Positions 17,357 through 24,343 of a DNA stretch of 64,000 nt are shown piece by piece. Position numbers and translations under genes: made by a program. This DNA comes from Fibrobacter sp. (lineage in GTDB: Bacteria > Fibrobacterota > Fibrobacteria > Fibrobacterales > Fibrobacteraceae): positions 1-64,000 of the forward strand of contig JAFVGH010000045.1 of assembly GCA_017475045.1 (NCBI GenBank), given 5' to 3'. The notes beneath the pieces are model-generated. The model made no database searches, was not told the DNA's origin, and saw only the letters and a program-made list of their open reading frames with translations. How positions within the stretch are numbered: position 1 is the stretch's first letter; the number at the start of each line of letters is the position of its first letter.

Positions 17357-18706
17357 CTTTTTCTTGGGCTTGGGTGGAGTGTAGTTGCTACCCACCTGGC
17401 CGCCGTTGTTCTGCTTGCGGGCAAAGTCACCCACCTTCTTGAACATCTCCTTCATGGTCTCGTACTGCTTGAGCACGGCATTCACGCGACCGATTTCGGT
17501 GCCGGACCCCTTGGCCACGCGTGCCTTGCGGCTGCCGTCTAGAATCTGCGGCTTCTTGCGTTCCTTGGGGGTCATGGAACTGAGCACGGCTTCCACGTAA
17601 ACCAGTTCCTTTTCGTCAATCTGGTCGATGGGGAGCTTGTTCAGGCCCGGAATCAAGCTCAGAATGTCCTTGATGCGGCCCAGCTTCTTGATGGTGCGCA
17701 ACTGGTTCAAGAAATCGTTCAGGTCGAAGGTGTTGTTGAGAATCTTCTTCTTCAGGTCCTTCGCGTCTTTTTCGTCGATAACCTGCTGGGCCTTTTCCAC
17801 CAGGCTGACCACGTCGCCCATACCGAGGATTCGGCTGGCCATACGGTCGGGGTGGAACAGTTCAATTTCGGGGAGCTTTTCGCCCACACCGATAAAGCAG
17901 ATAGGCACGCCCGTCATCTTCTTGATGCTGAGGGCTGCACCGCCGCGGGTGTCGCCGTCCATCTTCGAAAGGCAAACGCCCGTAAAGTTCAGGCGGTTCC
18001 AGAAGGTTTCCGCCACGTTCACTGCTTCCTGACCGATCATGGCGTCTGCCACGAACAGGATTTCGTCCGGGTGAACGGCGTCGCGGGCCTTTTCCAGTTC
18101 CTGCATCAACTCTTCGTCGATCTGCAGGCGGCCTGCGGTATCGTAAATCACCAGGTCAAAGCCGTTGTCCTTGGCGTACTGGTAACCGTGCTTGATGATT
18201 TCCACCGGGTTGCCCTGGCCTTCGTCGTAAACGGGAATGCCGATGGACTTGCCCAGCACCTGCAACTGCTTGATAGCGGCGGGGCGGTACACGTCGGCGG
18301 CAACCAGGAGCGGCTTGCGCTTCTTTTTGCTGCGCATCCAGAGGGCAATTTTGCCGGCGAAGGTGGTCTTACCGGAACCCTGCAGACCCACCATCATAAT
18401 GCCCACCGGAGCCGGGCCAGAAAGGTTGATTTCCTTGGTTTCGCCACCCATGACGGCCACCAGCTCGTCGTGGATGATCTTCACAATCTGCTGACCGGGA
18501 GTCACCGAGGTAAGCACTTCGGAGCCCATGGCCTTTTCCTTGACGGCCTTCACAAAGTCGCGGGTCACGTTGAAGTTCACGTCGGCTTCGAGGAATGCAC
18601 GACGCACTTCGCGCAGCGATTCGGCCACATTTTCTTCGGTGAGCTTGCCCTGCCCGCGCAGGTTCTTGAGGGTAGATTCTAGAGAGTCGGTCAGCTGTGA
18701 AAACAT
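17345..18706 (-). CDS. ffh: Signal recognition particle protein Ffh (SRP54)
   Basis: 453 residues. Ffh binds signal sequences of nascent membrane proteins and, with 4.5S RNA and FtsY, directs ribosomes to the membrane. An N-terminal four-helix bundle (1-90) is followed by the G domain with G-L-Q-G-S-G-K-T-T near 107-115, D-x-Y-R-P-A-A near 138, D-T-A-G-R near 190 and S-K-M-D-G-D near 247. The M domain (about 300-435) contains the S-x-T-x-x-E-R RNA-binding region, and a basic tail ends K-P-K-K-K-K-K-R. Normal length. A TATATT box lies about ten bases before the ATG. No recognisable SRP RNA gene is visible in the window. Confidence 0.97.
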   Translation of the reverse strand: MFSQLTDSLESTLKNLRGQGKLTEENVAESLREVRRAFLEADVNFNVTRDFVKAVKEKAMGSEVLTSVTPGQQIVKIIHDELVAVMGGETKEINLSGPAPVGIMMVGLQGSGKTTFAGKIALWMRSKKKRKPLLVAADVYRPAAIKQLQVLGKSIGIPVYDEGQGNPVEIIKHGYQYAKDNGFDLVIYDTAGRLQIDEELMQELEKARDAVHPDEILFVADAMIGQEAVNVAETFWNRLNFTGVCLSKMDGDTRGGAALSIKKMTGVPICFIGVGEKLPEIELFHPDRMASRILGMGDVVSLVEKAQQVIDEKDAKDLKKKILNNTFDLNDFLNQLRTIKKLGRIKDILSLIPGLNKLPIDQIDEKELVYVEAVLSSMTPKERKKPQILDGSRKARVAKGSGTEIGRVNAVLKQYETMKEMFKKVGDFARKQNNGGQVGSNYTPPKPKKKKKR

Positions 18707-18745
18707 AGTGGCGATAATATAGAAAAAAAAGCTAAATTAAGGCCC

Positions 18746-20071
18746 ATGATTTCGAAAGGTATGGAATATCTGGAATCTCGCCTGATGTTTGGCATGGTGC
18801 CAGGGCTCGAGTCTACGTTCAAGATCTGTGCTGCCCTGGGCGACCCGCAAAAGGTTTTCCGCACCGTCCATGTGGTGGGAACCAACGGGAAAGGCTCTTG
18901 CAGCTATTACCTCTCGGGAATTTTGCAGGCCCACGGAATCAAGACCGGGCTCTACACCAGCCCGCATCTCATAAGTCTGCGGGAGCGGATTCGGGTGAAC
19001 GACACGACCATAGGCGAAGCCGACCTGGATCGGCTCTTATTGCAGGTAAAAGATGCCGTTGAAACAGTGCATGTGGAGCCTACGTTCTTTGAGGTTTTGA
19101 CAATAGTCTGCTTCCTATATTTTCGGGAACAGGGTGTACAGGTGGCTGTGCTGGAAGCGGGCATGGGTGGCCGTTTGGACTCTACCGCTGTCGCCCGCGG
19201 CAATGTGGCGGTGGTTACTAGCATCGGGTTGGAACATACCGAAGTCCTTGGCTCTACGGAAAGCGCCATCCTTAAGGAAAAGATGGCTGTTATGCCTGAT
19301 GTCATTGCGAGGAACGCTAGTGACGAAGCAATCTCTGGCAAGAAAGTCTATGTAGTTGGAGGTCTCTCCGAAAGTTTGCTTGCCGAGGCAAAAGACTTCG
19401 CCGCTGCGGTCGAGGCGGAAATTCTGGTGCCTGCGACCCGCGAAGACATTAAACTGCCCAACTTGGGACGGCATTATGTGGAAAACGCAAGCCTCTCCCT
19501 AGCGGCGGCGGAACTGTTCTTGCGGCAGGCGGGTGGGGACTTTTCGAATGCAAAACCCTACAGCGACAGCCTTGCCCTGGAGACTTTGAAAACCCGCTCC
19601 TGGCCAGGCCGCATGCAGCAGCTTTTTGACGCCAAAGGATCGCTCCGCTTTATTCTGGACGGTACCCACAATTCCCATGCGGCAAGACGCCTGGCCGAAA
19701 CTCTGGACCGCTACTATCCGGGGCAAAAGTTCCCCTGCGTCTTTGGAGCCCTCAAGGACAAGGATGTAGAGGAAATGCTCAGGTTTCTTGCTCCCTACGT
19801 TTCGGAGTGGCACCTGGTCCGCACGCCCTACGAGCGTTTCCGTGAACCGTCGGAAATCGCTGGCATCTTGGAGAAGATGGGGGCGGTGGTCGCCTCTACG
19901 GGGCCTCTTTCCCGGGATGTTCTGGACTGCGTTTCAGATAAAGTAAAAAGACCCGCGCTGGTGACGGGGTCTTTGTACATGATAGGGGAGGTCATCTACC
20001 TTCTGAAAAACGACTTTGACTCCCTCGCCTTTTTCCGAGGCCTCACGAAAGTCACCAACGAACATCGGTAG
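18746..20071 (+). CDS. folC: Folylpolyglutamate synthase / dihydrofolate synthase, with an in-frame repeat insertion
   Basis: 441 residues. FolC adds glutamate to dihydropteroate and folates with ATP. The Mur-ligase-like P-loop V-V-G-T-N-G-K-G-S is near 47-55, then T-S-P-H-L, E-A-G-M-G-G-R-L-D near 139-147 and T-S-I-G-L-E-H near 160; the C-terminal domain has D-G-T-H-N. Between E-K-M-A-V-M and K-K-V-Y-V-V-G-G lies an extra segment V-I-A-R-N-A-S-D-E-A-I-S-G that is the translation of a dispersed DNA repeat (19301-19335). The last 31 bases are duplicated at 22297. Divergent from ffh with 39 bases between starts. Activity is probably retained because all motifs are intact. Confidence 0.93.
   Translation: MISKGMEYLESRLMFGMVPGLESTFKICAALGDPQKVFRTVHVVGTNGKGSCSYYLSGILQAHGIKTGLYTSPHLISLRERIRVNDTTIGEADLDRLLLQVKDAVETVHVEPTFFEVLTIVCFLYFREQGVQVAVLEAGMGGRLDSTAVARGNVAVVTSIGLEHTEVLGSTESAILKEKMAVMPDVIARNASDEAISGKKVYVVGGLSESLLAEAKDFAAAVEAEILVPATREDIKLPNLGRHYVENASLSLAAAELFLRQAGGDFSNAKPYSDSLALETLKTRSWPGRMQQLFDAKGSLRFILDGTHNSHAARRLAETLDRYYPGQKFPCVFGALKDKDVEEMLRFLAPYVSEWHLVRTPYERFREPSEIAGILEKMGAVVASTGPLSRDVLDCVSDKVKRPALVTGSLYMIGEVIYLLKNDFDSLAFFRGLTKVTNEHR
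19301..19335 (+). repeat. Dispersed palindromic repeat embedded in folC
   Basis: The 35 bases begin GTCATTGCGAGGAACG and end GACGAAGCAATCTC. This matches a repeat usually found between genes in many bacterial genomes. Its ends are self-complementary (GATTGC/GCAATC-like). Here it is in frame within folC and keeps the frame open. Confidence 0.7.
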
Positions 20072-20084
20072 CAGGCTACACGAA
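20041..20084 (+). repeat. Left copy of the folC-tail direct repeat
   Basis: Bases 20041-20071 are the last codons of folC and 20077-20084 read TACACGAA. The right copy at 22297-22339 differs at two positions in the first 31 bases and keeps TACACGAA. The two copies bracket the FISUMP genes at 20231 and 21581. Confidence 0.7.
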
Positions 20085-20087
20085 TTT

Positions 20088-20136
20088 GTCATCCCCGCAT
20101 CCTTCCTTGTCATACCCGACTTGGTCGGGGATCTCC
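20088..20136. repeat. Two tandem GTCAT-type intergenic repeats
   Basis: GTCATCCCCGCATC (20088-20101) is followed by GTCATACCC and the hairpin CCCGAC-TTG-GTCGGG, closing with GATCTCC. This is the common GTCAT...CTTG...GG-ATCT intergenic repeat type, also present in inverse orientation at 24285. The remaining bases up to the FISUMP start at 20231 hold only an A/T-rich promoter-like stretch. Confidence 0.55.
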
Positions 20137-20230
20137 CCTCTTTCTCCGCATTTCATGGTTCTTCATTTGATATTCCCGAAAATTTTATATAGATTACATA
20201 CAAATAACCTCCTCGAAAAAAGGATTGGAC

Positions 20231-21562
20231 ATGAAAAAGCTTTTCCCTGAACTTTCATTCGCGGTCCTGTGCGCCACATTGCTCGCCGCCTGCGGTGGTG
20301 ACGGCGGTTCGAGTGCTGACAGTTTAGATGAATCGTCAAGTTCCAGTGAAATGGATGGTGCTGAGTCTAGCGATTCCGAAGGTCTAAATTCCAACGGCTC
20401 CGAAGGCGTGGAAGGCTCTTCTGCCAGTGTTCCCAGCGGCAGCAGCGACACCAATTTGAGCGGCGGCTCGTTGATTGTGGCGAATCAGTGCAAGATCGAA
20501 ACGGAAGACAATTGCGAATACGGTTCGCTTACCGACTCCCGCGACGGACAGACCTACAGGACCGTGAAAATCGGTGGCCAGGTGTGGATGGCGGAGAACC
20601 TGAATTTTGTGATGGATAACAGCTGGTGCTACAACGATGAATCGGACAACTGCGACACCTACGGCCGCCTGTACAACTGGGCTGCTGCAGTGGGCAGGGA
20701 TGATGCTGAGTGCGGCTACGGGTATGAATGCGAACTAGGTACTGGTGATATTCGTGGAGTATGCCCCAAGGGCTGGCATTTGCCCAGTCAAAGCGAATGG
20801 GAGGCCCTGATTGTGGCTGTTGACGGTTCCATTACGGAATATACGTCTTCAAATACGGCGGGTACCAAGCTCAAATCCACGACAGGCTGGGATGCTCATA
20901 GAGGCATCACCAACGAGGATGCCTTCGGGTTTTCGGCGCTTCCTGCCGGCTACAGGGGCAACTATGGGGGTTACAGCCTCAAGGGCTACTACGCGGACTT
21001 CTGGAGTTCTACCGAGGACGGTAGCGACTACGCGTACGGCATGTATTTGGGCTACGGCGGCGTCTATGCGGGCCTGGATGACGTCGATAAGGACGGCGGG
21101 TATTCTGTTCGTTGTCTCAAGGACTATTCCGACAGCGGAAACAGCAAGACCATTGCCGAAATTTGCGCAGATGGTCTTTCGGAAGATTGTCTTGTCGGTA
21201 CGTGGACTCTGAAGTCCATTAGTCAAATCGGCAACAAGGAAATCATCACCGACTTTTCCACCTCCCAGGGTGGTATAATGGAGTTCCGCGAAGATGGAAT
21301 CTACCACTACACAAGATCCTCCTATGGTGATTGCCCTGATCCTGACGAAGGTCACTGGATTATCGAAGACAAGACCCTCACCTTCAAGGAAGACCGAAAA
21401 GGAGACTGCATTGAATTTGGTAAAAAGTACACTGTAACACCAAGCATCATCGTTGCAGGAGAAACCGTCTTCCTTTACCTGAACAAGGTCATTTTCCTGC
21501 AAAACGAAAGTGATGGTATGTTCGGCGGCAACGACACCGAAGTGTTCGTCCGCACGGAATAA
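20231..21562 (+). CDS. FISUMP-domain lipoprotein with a C-terminal lipocalin-like domain
   Basis: 443 residues from the ATG at 20231, preceded by AAAGGA. A lipoprotein signal ends L-L-A-A-C (near 22), then a Ser/Gly/Glu linker to about 75. FISUMP module: S-L-T-D-S-R-D-G-Q near 100, V-W-M-A-E-N-L-N near 118, R-G-V-C-P-K-G-W-H-L-P near 176, S-V-R-C-L-K-D near 292. The extra C-terminal part (about 310-443) begins L-V-G-T-W-T-L and includes G-x-M-E-F-R-E-D-G-x-Y, as in lipocalin-like beta-barrels; this is inference. The next FISUMP gene starts 18 bases on, in the same frame after two stops. Confidence 0.88.
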   Translation: MKKLFPELSFAVLCATLLAACGGDGGSSADSLDESSSSSEMDGAESSDSEGLNSNGSEGVEGSSASVPSGSSDTNLSGGSLIVANQCKIETEDNCEYGSLTDSRDGQTYRTVKIGGQVWMAENLNFVMDNSWCYNDESDNCDTYGRLYNWAAAVGRDDAECGYGYECELGTGDIRGVCPKGWHLPSQSEWEALIVAVDGSITEYTSSNTAGTKLKSTTGWDAHRGITNEDAFGFSALPAGYRGNYGGYSLKGYYADFWSSTEDGSDYAYGMYLGYGGVYAGLDDVDKDGGYSVRCLKDYSDSGNSKTIAEICADGLSEDCLVGTWTLKSISQIGNKEIITDFSTSQGGIMEFREDGIYHYTRSSYGDCPDPDEGHWIIEDKTLTFKEDRKGDCIEFGKKYTVTPSIIVAGETVFLYLNKVIFLQNESDGMFGGNDTEVFVRTE

Positions 21563-21580
21563 TCCTTACGCCGTTAAGGC

Positions 21581-22249
21581 ATGGTCTCCGGCTCACTTAC
21601 CGACTCTCGCGATGGTCAGACATACATGACGGTTAGCATCGGCTCGCAGACCCGGACGGCCGAGAGCCTGAACTACGCCTACACCGGCGTTCCCTATAAC
21701 TATGACGGCTACACCTCCGATTCCACCAGCTGGTGTTACGACAACGCCCCTGCCAACTGTGCCAAGTACGGACGTCTTTATACCTGGGCGGCTGCTATGG
21801 ATAGCGTTGGCGAGTGGAGCACTAACGGCAAGGGCTGCGGCGATGGCAAGAAATGTAGCGTCGCTTCGGCGGGCTCAGCGACCTTGGTGCGAGGCGTCTG
21901 CCCCAAGGGGTGGCATTTGCCAAGCTATGATGAATGGGACGCCCTGTTCACGGCGGTGGGAGGCTCTTCTACGGCGGGTACCAAGCTCAAGTCCGCCACG
22001 GGTTGGGCGTGGGATGACGATATAAGTGGCAACGGCACGGATACCTTCGGGTTCTCGGCGCTTCCTGCTGGCATCAGGAACAGCAGTGGGTATTACGGCA
22101 ACGAGGGCTACAGCGCGCTCTTCTGGAGTTCTTCTGAGGGCAGCAGCAACTACGCGTCCTGCATGTATTTGTACTCCGAAATCGGCAGTGCCCGCCTGGG
22201 CAATGACAGTAAGAACTACGGGTTTTCTGTTCGTTGTCTCAAGGACTAG
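21581..22249 (+). CDS. FISUMP domain without an export signal (partial duplicate or decayed gene)
   Basis: 222 residues consisting almost only of a FISUMP module. It begins M-V-S-G-S-L-T-D-S-R-D-G-Q, the point at which the domain starts in the preceding protein, and so lacks signal peptide, lipobox and linker. In place of W-M-A-E-N-L-N it reads R-T-A-E-S-L-N. R-G-V-C-P-K-G-W-H-L-P and the terminal S-V-R-C-L-K-D are intact. It lies 18 bases after, and in frame with, the preceding gene; two in-frame TAA codons separate them. A cytoplasmic FISUMP protein would be unusual, so it may be a former C-terminal repeat cut off by a stop, or a cassette fragment. AAGG precedes the ATG. Confidence 0.6.
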   Translation: MVSGSLTDSRDGQTYMTVSIGSQTRTAESLNYAYTGVPYNYDGYTSDSTSWCYDNAPANCAKYGRLYTWAAAMDSVGEWSTNGKGCGDGKKCSVASAGSATLVRGVCPKGWHLPSYDEWDALFTAVGGSSTAGTKLKSATGWAWDDDISGNGTDTFGFSALPAGIRNSSGYYGNEGYSALFWSSSEGSSNYASCMYLYSEIGSARLGNDSKNYGFSVRCLKD

Positions 22250-22272
22250 GGCGCAAGCCGAAGGCTAGCGCC
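22250..22272. repeat. GC-rich hairpin after the FISUMP gene
   Basis: GGCGC-A-AGCC, loop GAA, GGCT-A-GCGCC: nine pairs and one A-A mismatch, starting one base after the TAG. It is followed by the perfect palindrome GCACGCGTGC (22280-22289). There is no T-run, so this is a REP-like element rather than an intrinsic terminator. A similar GC-rich hairpin follows mutS at 41673. Confidence 0.5.
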
Positions 22273-22296
22273 GGGGCTAGCACGCGTGCGTGCAAC

Positions 22297-22339
22297 CCTC
22301 ACGAAAGCCACCAACGAACACCGGTAGGAATTACACGAA
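22297..22339 (+). repeat. Right copy of the folC-tail direct repeat
   Basis: Bases 22297-22327 repeat the last 31 bases of folC with two changes, including the stop codon. TACACGAA at 22332-22339 is here the reverse complement of the last codons of hicB. The repeat therefore spans a folC-end/hicB-end junction. Confidence 0.7.
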
Positions 22340-22750
22340 CTCAACTACGAGTTGTTTTCCGAGGGCGTGGGCCAGTTTGTAGAGCGTTTCGACAGAGGGC
22401 GAACCCTTGGGCGTTTCAAAGCGTTGGTATGCCTGCGGGGTGATGTTGGCACGACGTGCCACCTCGCTTTTCTTTTGACCTCTGCGGGCTTCAAATAGTT
22501 TGTATGCGATTTCGATTCGCGGGGAAAGTTCCACAGGATAAAGCCCTTTGTCGGAATCGGGCATGGTCTTGGGGAGAATCATCGTGTTGCCGAGATCCAG
22601 GTCGCATTCCATAGCGCCGTCAAGGGCGTCCTTCGCTTGCCTAAGAGCCTCCTCTTGCGTGTCGCCGAAGGCGTTCACGTTGGGCAGGTCAGGGAAGGAA
22701 ACCACGAAACCCATGTCTTTGTCTTTCTCAATTCTTGCAGCGTAATTCAT
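22331..22750 (-). CDS. hicB: HicB-family antitoxin with C-terminal helix-turn-helix
   Basis: 139 residues, with AGAGG seven bases before the ATG. The N-terminal half is the RNase-H-like HicB fold (Y-A-A-R-I-E-K-D near 3, F-P-D-L-P-N-V near 19, G-D-T-Q-E-E-A-L near 29). The C-terminal half is an XRE-type helix-turn-helix (K-S-E-V-A-R-R-A-N-I-T-P-Q-A-Y-Q-R-F-E near 95-113). HicB binds and neutralises HicA and represses the operon. It follows hicA by nine bases on the minus strand. Its last codons overlap the right folC-tail repeat, placing the pair at the edge of the FISUMP island. Confidence 0.92.
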   Translation of the reverse strand: MNYAARIEKDKDMGFVVSFPDLPNVNAFGDTQEEALRQAKDALDGAMECDLDLGNTMILPKTMPDSDKGLYPVELSPRIEIAYKLFEARRGQKKSEVARRANITPQAYQRFETPKGSPSVETLYKLAHALGKQLVVEFV

Positions 22751-22759
22751 GGTTTGCCT

Positions 22760-22936
22760 CTATTGATCAAATTGTTTCAAGATTCTCTTGAGATAGACTC
22801 CTTCTATCTCGTGCTTGTTTCTCTGTATCGGAACAGGGCGTTTGCCTTGCTTCACGAAAATGTGATGGTCACCGCTGATTCGCCCTAGTTTCCAACCTCT
22901 TTCCTTGGCATAATCGCATATTTCTTTAAACTTCAT
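22760..22936 (-). CDS. hicA: HicA-family mRNA interferase toxin
   Basis: 58 residues: M-K-F-K-E-I-C-D-Y-A-K-E-R-G-W-K to the end -L-K-Q-F-D-Q. This is the double-stranded-RNA-binding-like HicA fold, with the catalytic histidine in S-G-D-H-H-I-F (24-25) and the typical K-R-P-V-P-I-Q-R-N-K-H-E-I segment. HicA cleaves mRNA in the cytoplasm until bound by HicB, encoded nine bases downstream. The gene is short and easily missed. A perfect 14-base inverted repeat lies 14 bases upstream of its start. No Shine-Dalgarno is visible. Confidence 0.93.
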   Translation of the reverse strand: MKFKEICDYAKERGWKLGRISGDHHIFVKQGKRPVPIQRNKHEIEGVYLKRILKQFDQ

Positions 22937-22950
22937 AGATTAAAATACAA

Positions 22951-22982
22951 TAAATTTATTTATTTGTCAATAAATAAATTTA
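22951..22982. promoter_or_regulatory. Probable hicAB operator: perfect 14-base inverted repeat
   Basis: TAAATTTATTTATT (22951-22964) and AATAAATAAATTTA (22969-22982) are exact reverse complements with a TGTC spacer. The element lies 14 bases upstream of the hicA ATG, where the HicB helix-turn-helix domain would bind for autoregulation. Its A/T content also fits a promoter. Confidence 0.65.
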
Positions 22983-22989
22983 ATCATAC

Positions 22990-23024
22990 CTCCGTTTTCA
23001 GGGTGTTCTCTTTATAAAACGGAG
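22990..23024. repeat. Inverted repeat between hicA and the next FISUMP gene
   Basis: CTCCGTTTT (22990-22998) and AAAACGGAG (23016-23024) pair perfectly with a 17-base loop. No T-run follows. Role unclear. Confidence 0.35.
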
Positions 23025-23089
23025 ATGCAGGCCGAAAAAAGCCTTGTAGGGAAACTTTTTACGGAAAACAGAGGACCTTTCGAAATCGT

Positions 23090-23118
23090 TAGACAATGCT
23101 GTTGTTTTTTCTTACATT
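23090..23118 (+). promoter_or_regulatory. Promoter of the collagen-like FISUMP gene
   Basis: TAGACA (23090-23095), a 17-base spacer and TACATT (23113-23118). The 12-mer TTTTCTTACATT (23107-23118) ends 37 bases before the ATG and recurs 35 bases before the lipoprotein gene at 43753. Confidence 0.6.
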
Positions 23119-23154
23119 CCAAAGTAAGCAAATTACAATCTTACGGAGAAAATT

Positions 23155-24192
23155 ATGGGAAAACAGTTGTTTATTGCGGGAGCCTCCCTGGCAATCCTGG
23201 CGGGTATTACCGCTTGCAGCGACGAAACCACCAACGTCACCGAAACCACGGGTATGACCCTTGTGGAAAAGGGAGCCAAGATGCCTGACTGCACTGCCGA
23301 CAACGCTGGCGAAATGGTTTACTCTATGGACTCCGTTGCTGCCTTTTTCTGTGCCGATGGCAAGTGGCAGTCCCTGAAGGGCGAAAAAGGTGAACAGGGT
23401 ATCCAGGGCGAGCAGGGTGAACCTGGTGAAGGTAAGCAAGGACCGCAGGGACCCAAGGGCGAAGGAACGCAGGGTGCTGCTGGAAAGTCCTGCACCGCTC
23501 AAAAGTTGACAAGTGGTAATGGTTATAAAATAGTGTGTGGTGGCGACTCCGTGGGCGTGGTGATGGATGGTGTAGGCACCGACGGCAAGAATTTTGATGA
23601 CCTCTATATGGTTGATCACCGCGATTACCACATCTACAGGACTGTGACCATCGGCTCTCAGACCTGGATGGCGGAAAATTTGAACTATGCAACTGCTGAA
23701 GGCTGTTATTGCTATGGTGAAACAGAATCAGAAAAAGCGGCCAACTGCGCTATCTACGGTCGGCTCTACACCTGGAATGTCGCAGAAACTATTTGTCCTG
23801 CCGGTTGGCACTTGCCTGATACCACCGAATGGCAAAAACTCGCCACCAATGTGGATGAAAGTCTCAGTGGGGTGTGGGTCAATGAAGAAAATTTCGTAGG
23901 CAAAATACTTAAGTCGGTTAATAGATGGAATGACAAAGGTGATGGAGAAAGTGGCAACGGCACTGATGATTTCGTTTTTAAAGCATTGCCAGGTGGTGCG
24001 TATGATCCATCTGAAGGCGGTTTTGTAAGTATGGGGAATTATGCCGAGTTTTGGACTTCTTCGGAAAGAAAAGATCTTGACAGCAAAGCTTGGCGTATTG
24101 AATTGGGTTATAGCCGTGATTATGCGGGCTTGTATGGAGGAGCAACAAAATCTACAGCTATGTCCGTCCGTTGCATAAAGGACGCCGAATAA
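23155..24192 (+). CDS. FISUMP-domain lipoprotein with a collagen-like stalk
   Basis: 345 residues, with CGGAG upstream. A lipoprotein signal ends G-I-T-A-C (near 20). Residues about 30-72 form a small cysteine-containing domain (P-D-C-T-A-D then F-F-C-A-D-G-K-W). Residues about 75-110 are Gly-X-Y repeats rich in E, Q, K and P, as in bacterial collagen-like stalks. The FISUMP module runs to the end: T-W-M-A-E-N-L-N near 174, Y-G-R-L-Y-T-W near 201, a shortened I-C-P-A-G-W-H-L-P near 213 and S-V-R-C-I-K-D. A rigid triple-helical stalk would hold the FISUMP head off the cell surface; trimerisation is inference. It has its own promoter at 23090. Confidence 0.88.
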   Translation: MGKQLFIAGASLAILAGITACSDETTNVTETTGMTLVEKGAKMPDCTADNAGEMVYSMDSVAAFFCADGKWQSLKGEKGEQGIQGEQGEPGEGKQGPQGPKGEGTQGAAGKSCTAQKLTSGNGYKIVCGGDSVGVVMDGVGTDGKNFDDLYMVDHRDYHIYRTVTIGSQTWMAENLNYATAEGCYCYGETESEKAANCAIYGRLYTWNVAETICPAGWHLPDTTEWQKLATNVDESLSGVWVNEENFVGKILKSVNRWNDKGDGESGNGTDDFVFKALPGGAYDPSEGGFVSMGNYAEFWTSSERKDLDSKAWRIELGYSRDYAGLYGGATKSTAMSVRCIKDAE

Positions 24193-24252
24193 TTCGCAAC
24201 ATCGACTGTGCCCTTGAGACTCGGATTATTTAGGGGGTGTTGCGGGGTACTC

Positions 24253-24308
24253 CCGCTAGAGGGGGTAGCGGAATACACGGCCAGATGCCGGGTCAAGCCC
24301 GGCATGAC
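24253..24308. repeat. Two REP-like hairpins between the FISUMP gene and lgt
   Basis: CCGCTA/TAGCGG form one stem (about 24253-24272). ATGCCGGG (24285-24292), loop TCAAG and CCCGGCAT (24298-24305) form a perfect second stem followed by GAC. The second is the reverse orientation of the GTCAT...CTTG... repeat type seen at 20088. A third small stem GGGGGA/TCCCCC lies at about 24325-24340, next to the lgt stop. Confidence 0.5.
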
Positions 24309-24343
24309 GACGGGGATGAAGCGAGGGGGAGGCTTCCCCCACA

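Noticed and set aside
24247..24343. CRISPR-like repeats
   Set aside because: Only single palindromes of differing sequence without regular spacing; REP-like elements explain them. No CRISPR array is seen anywhere in the window.
20072..24343. Prophage or transposon
   Set aside because: No integrase, transposase, phage gene or terminal inverted repeat is visible; only repeats, FISUMP genes and a toxin-antitoxin pair.
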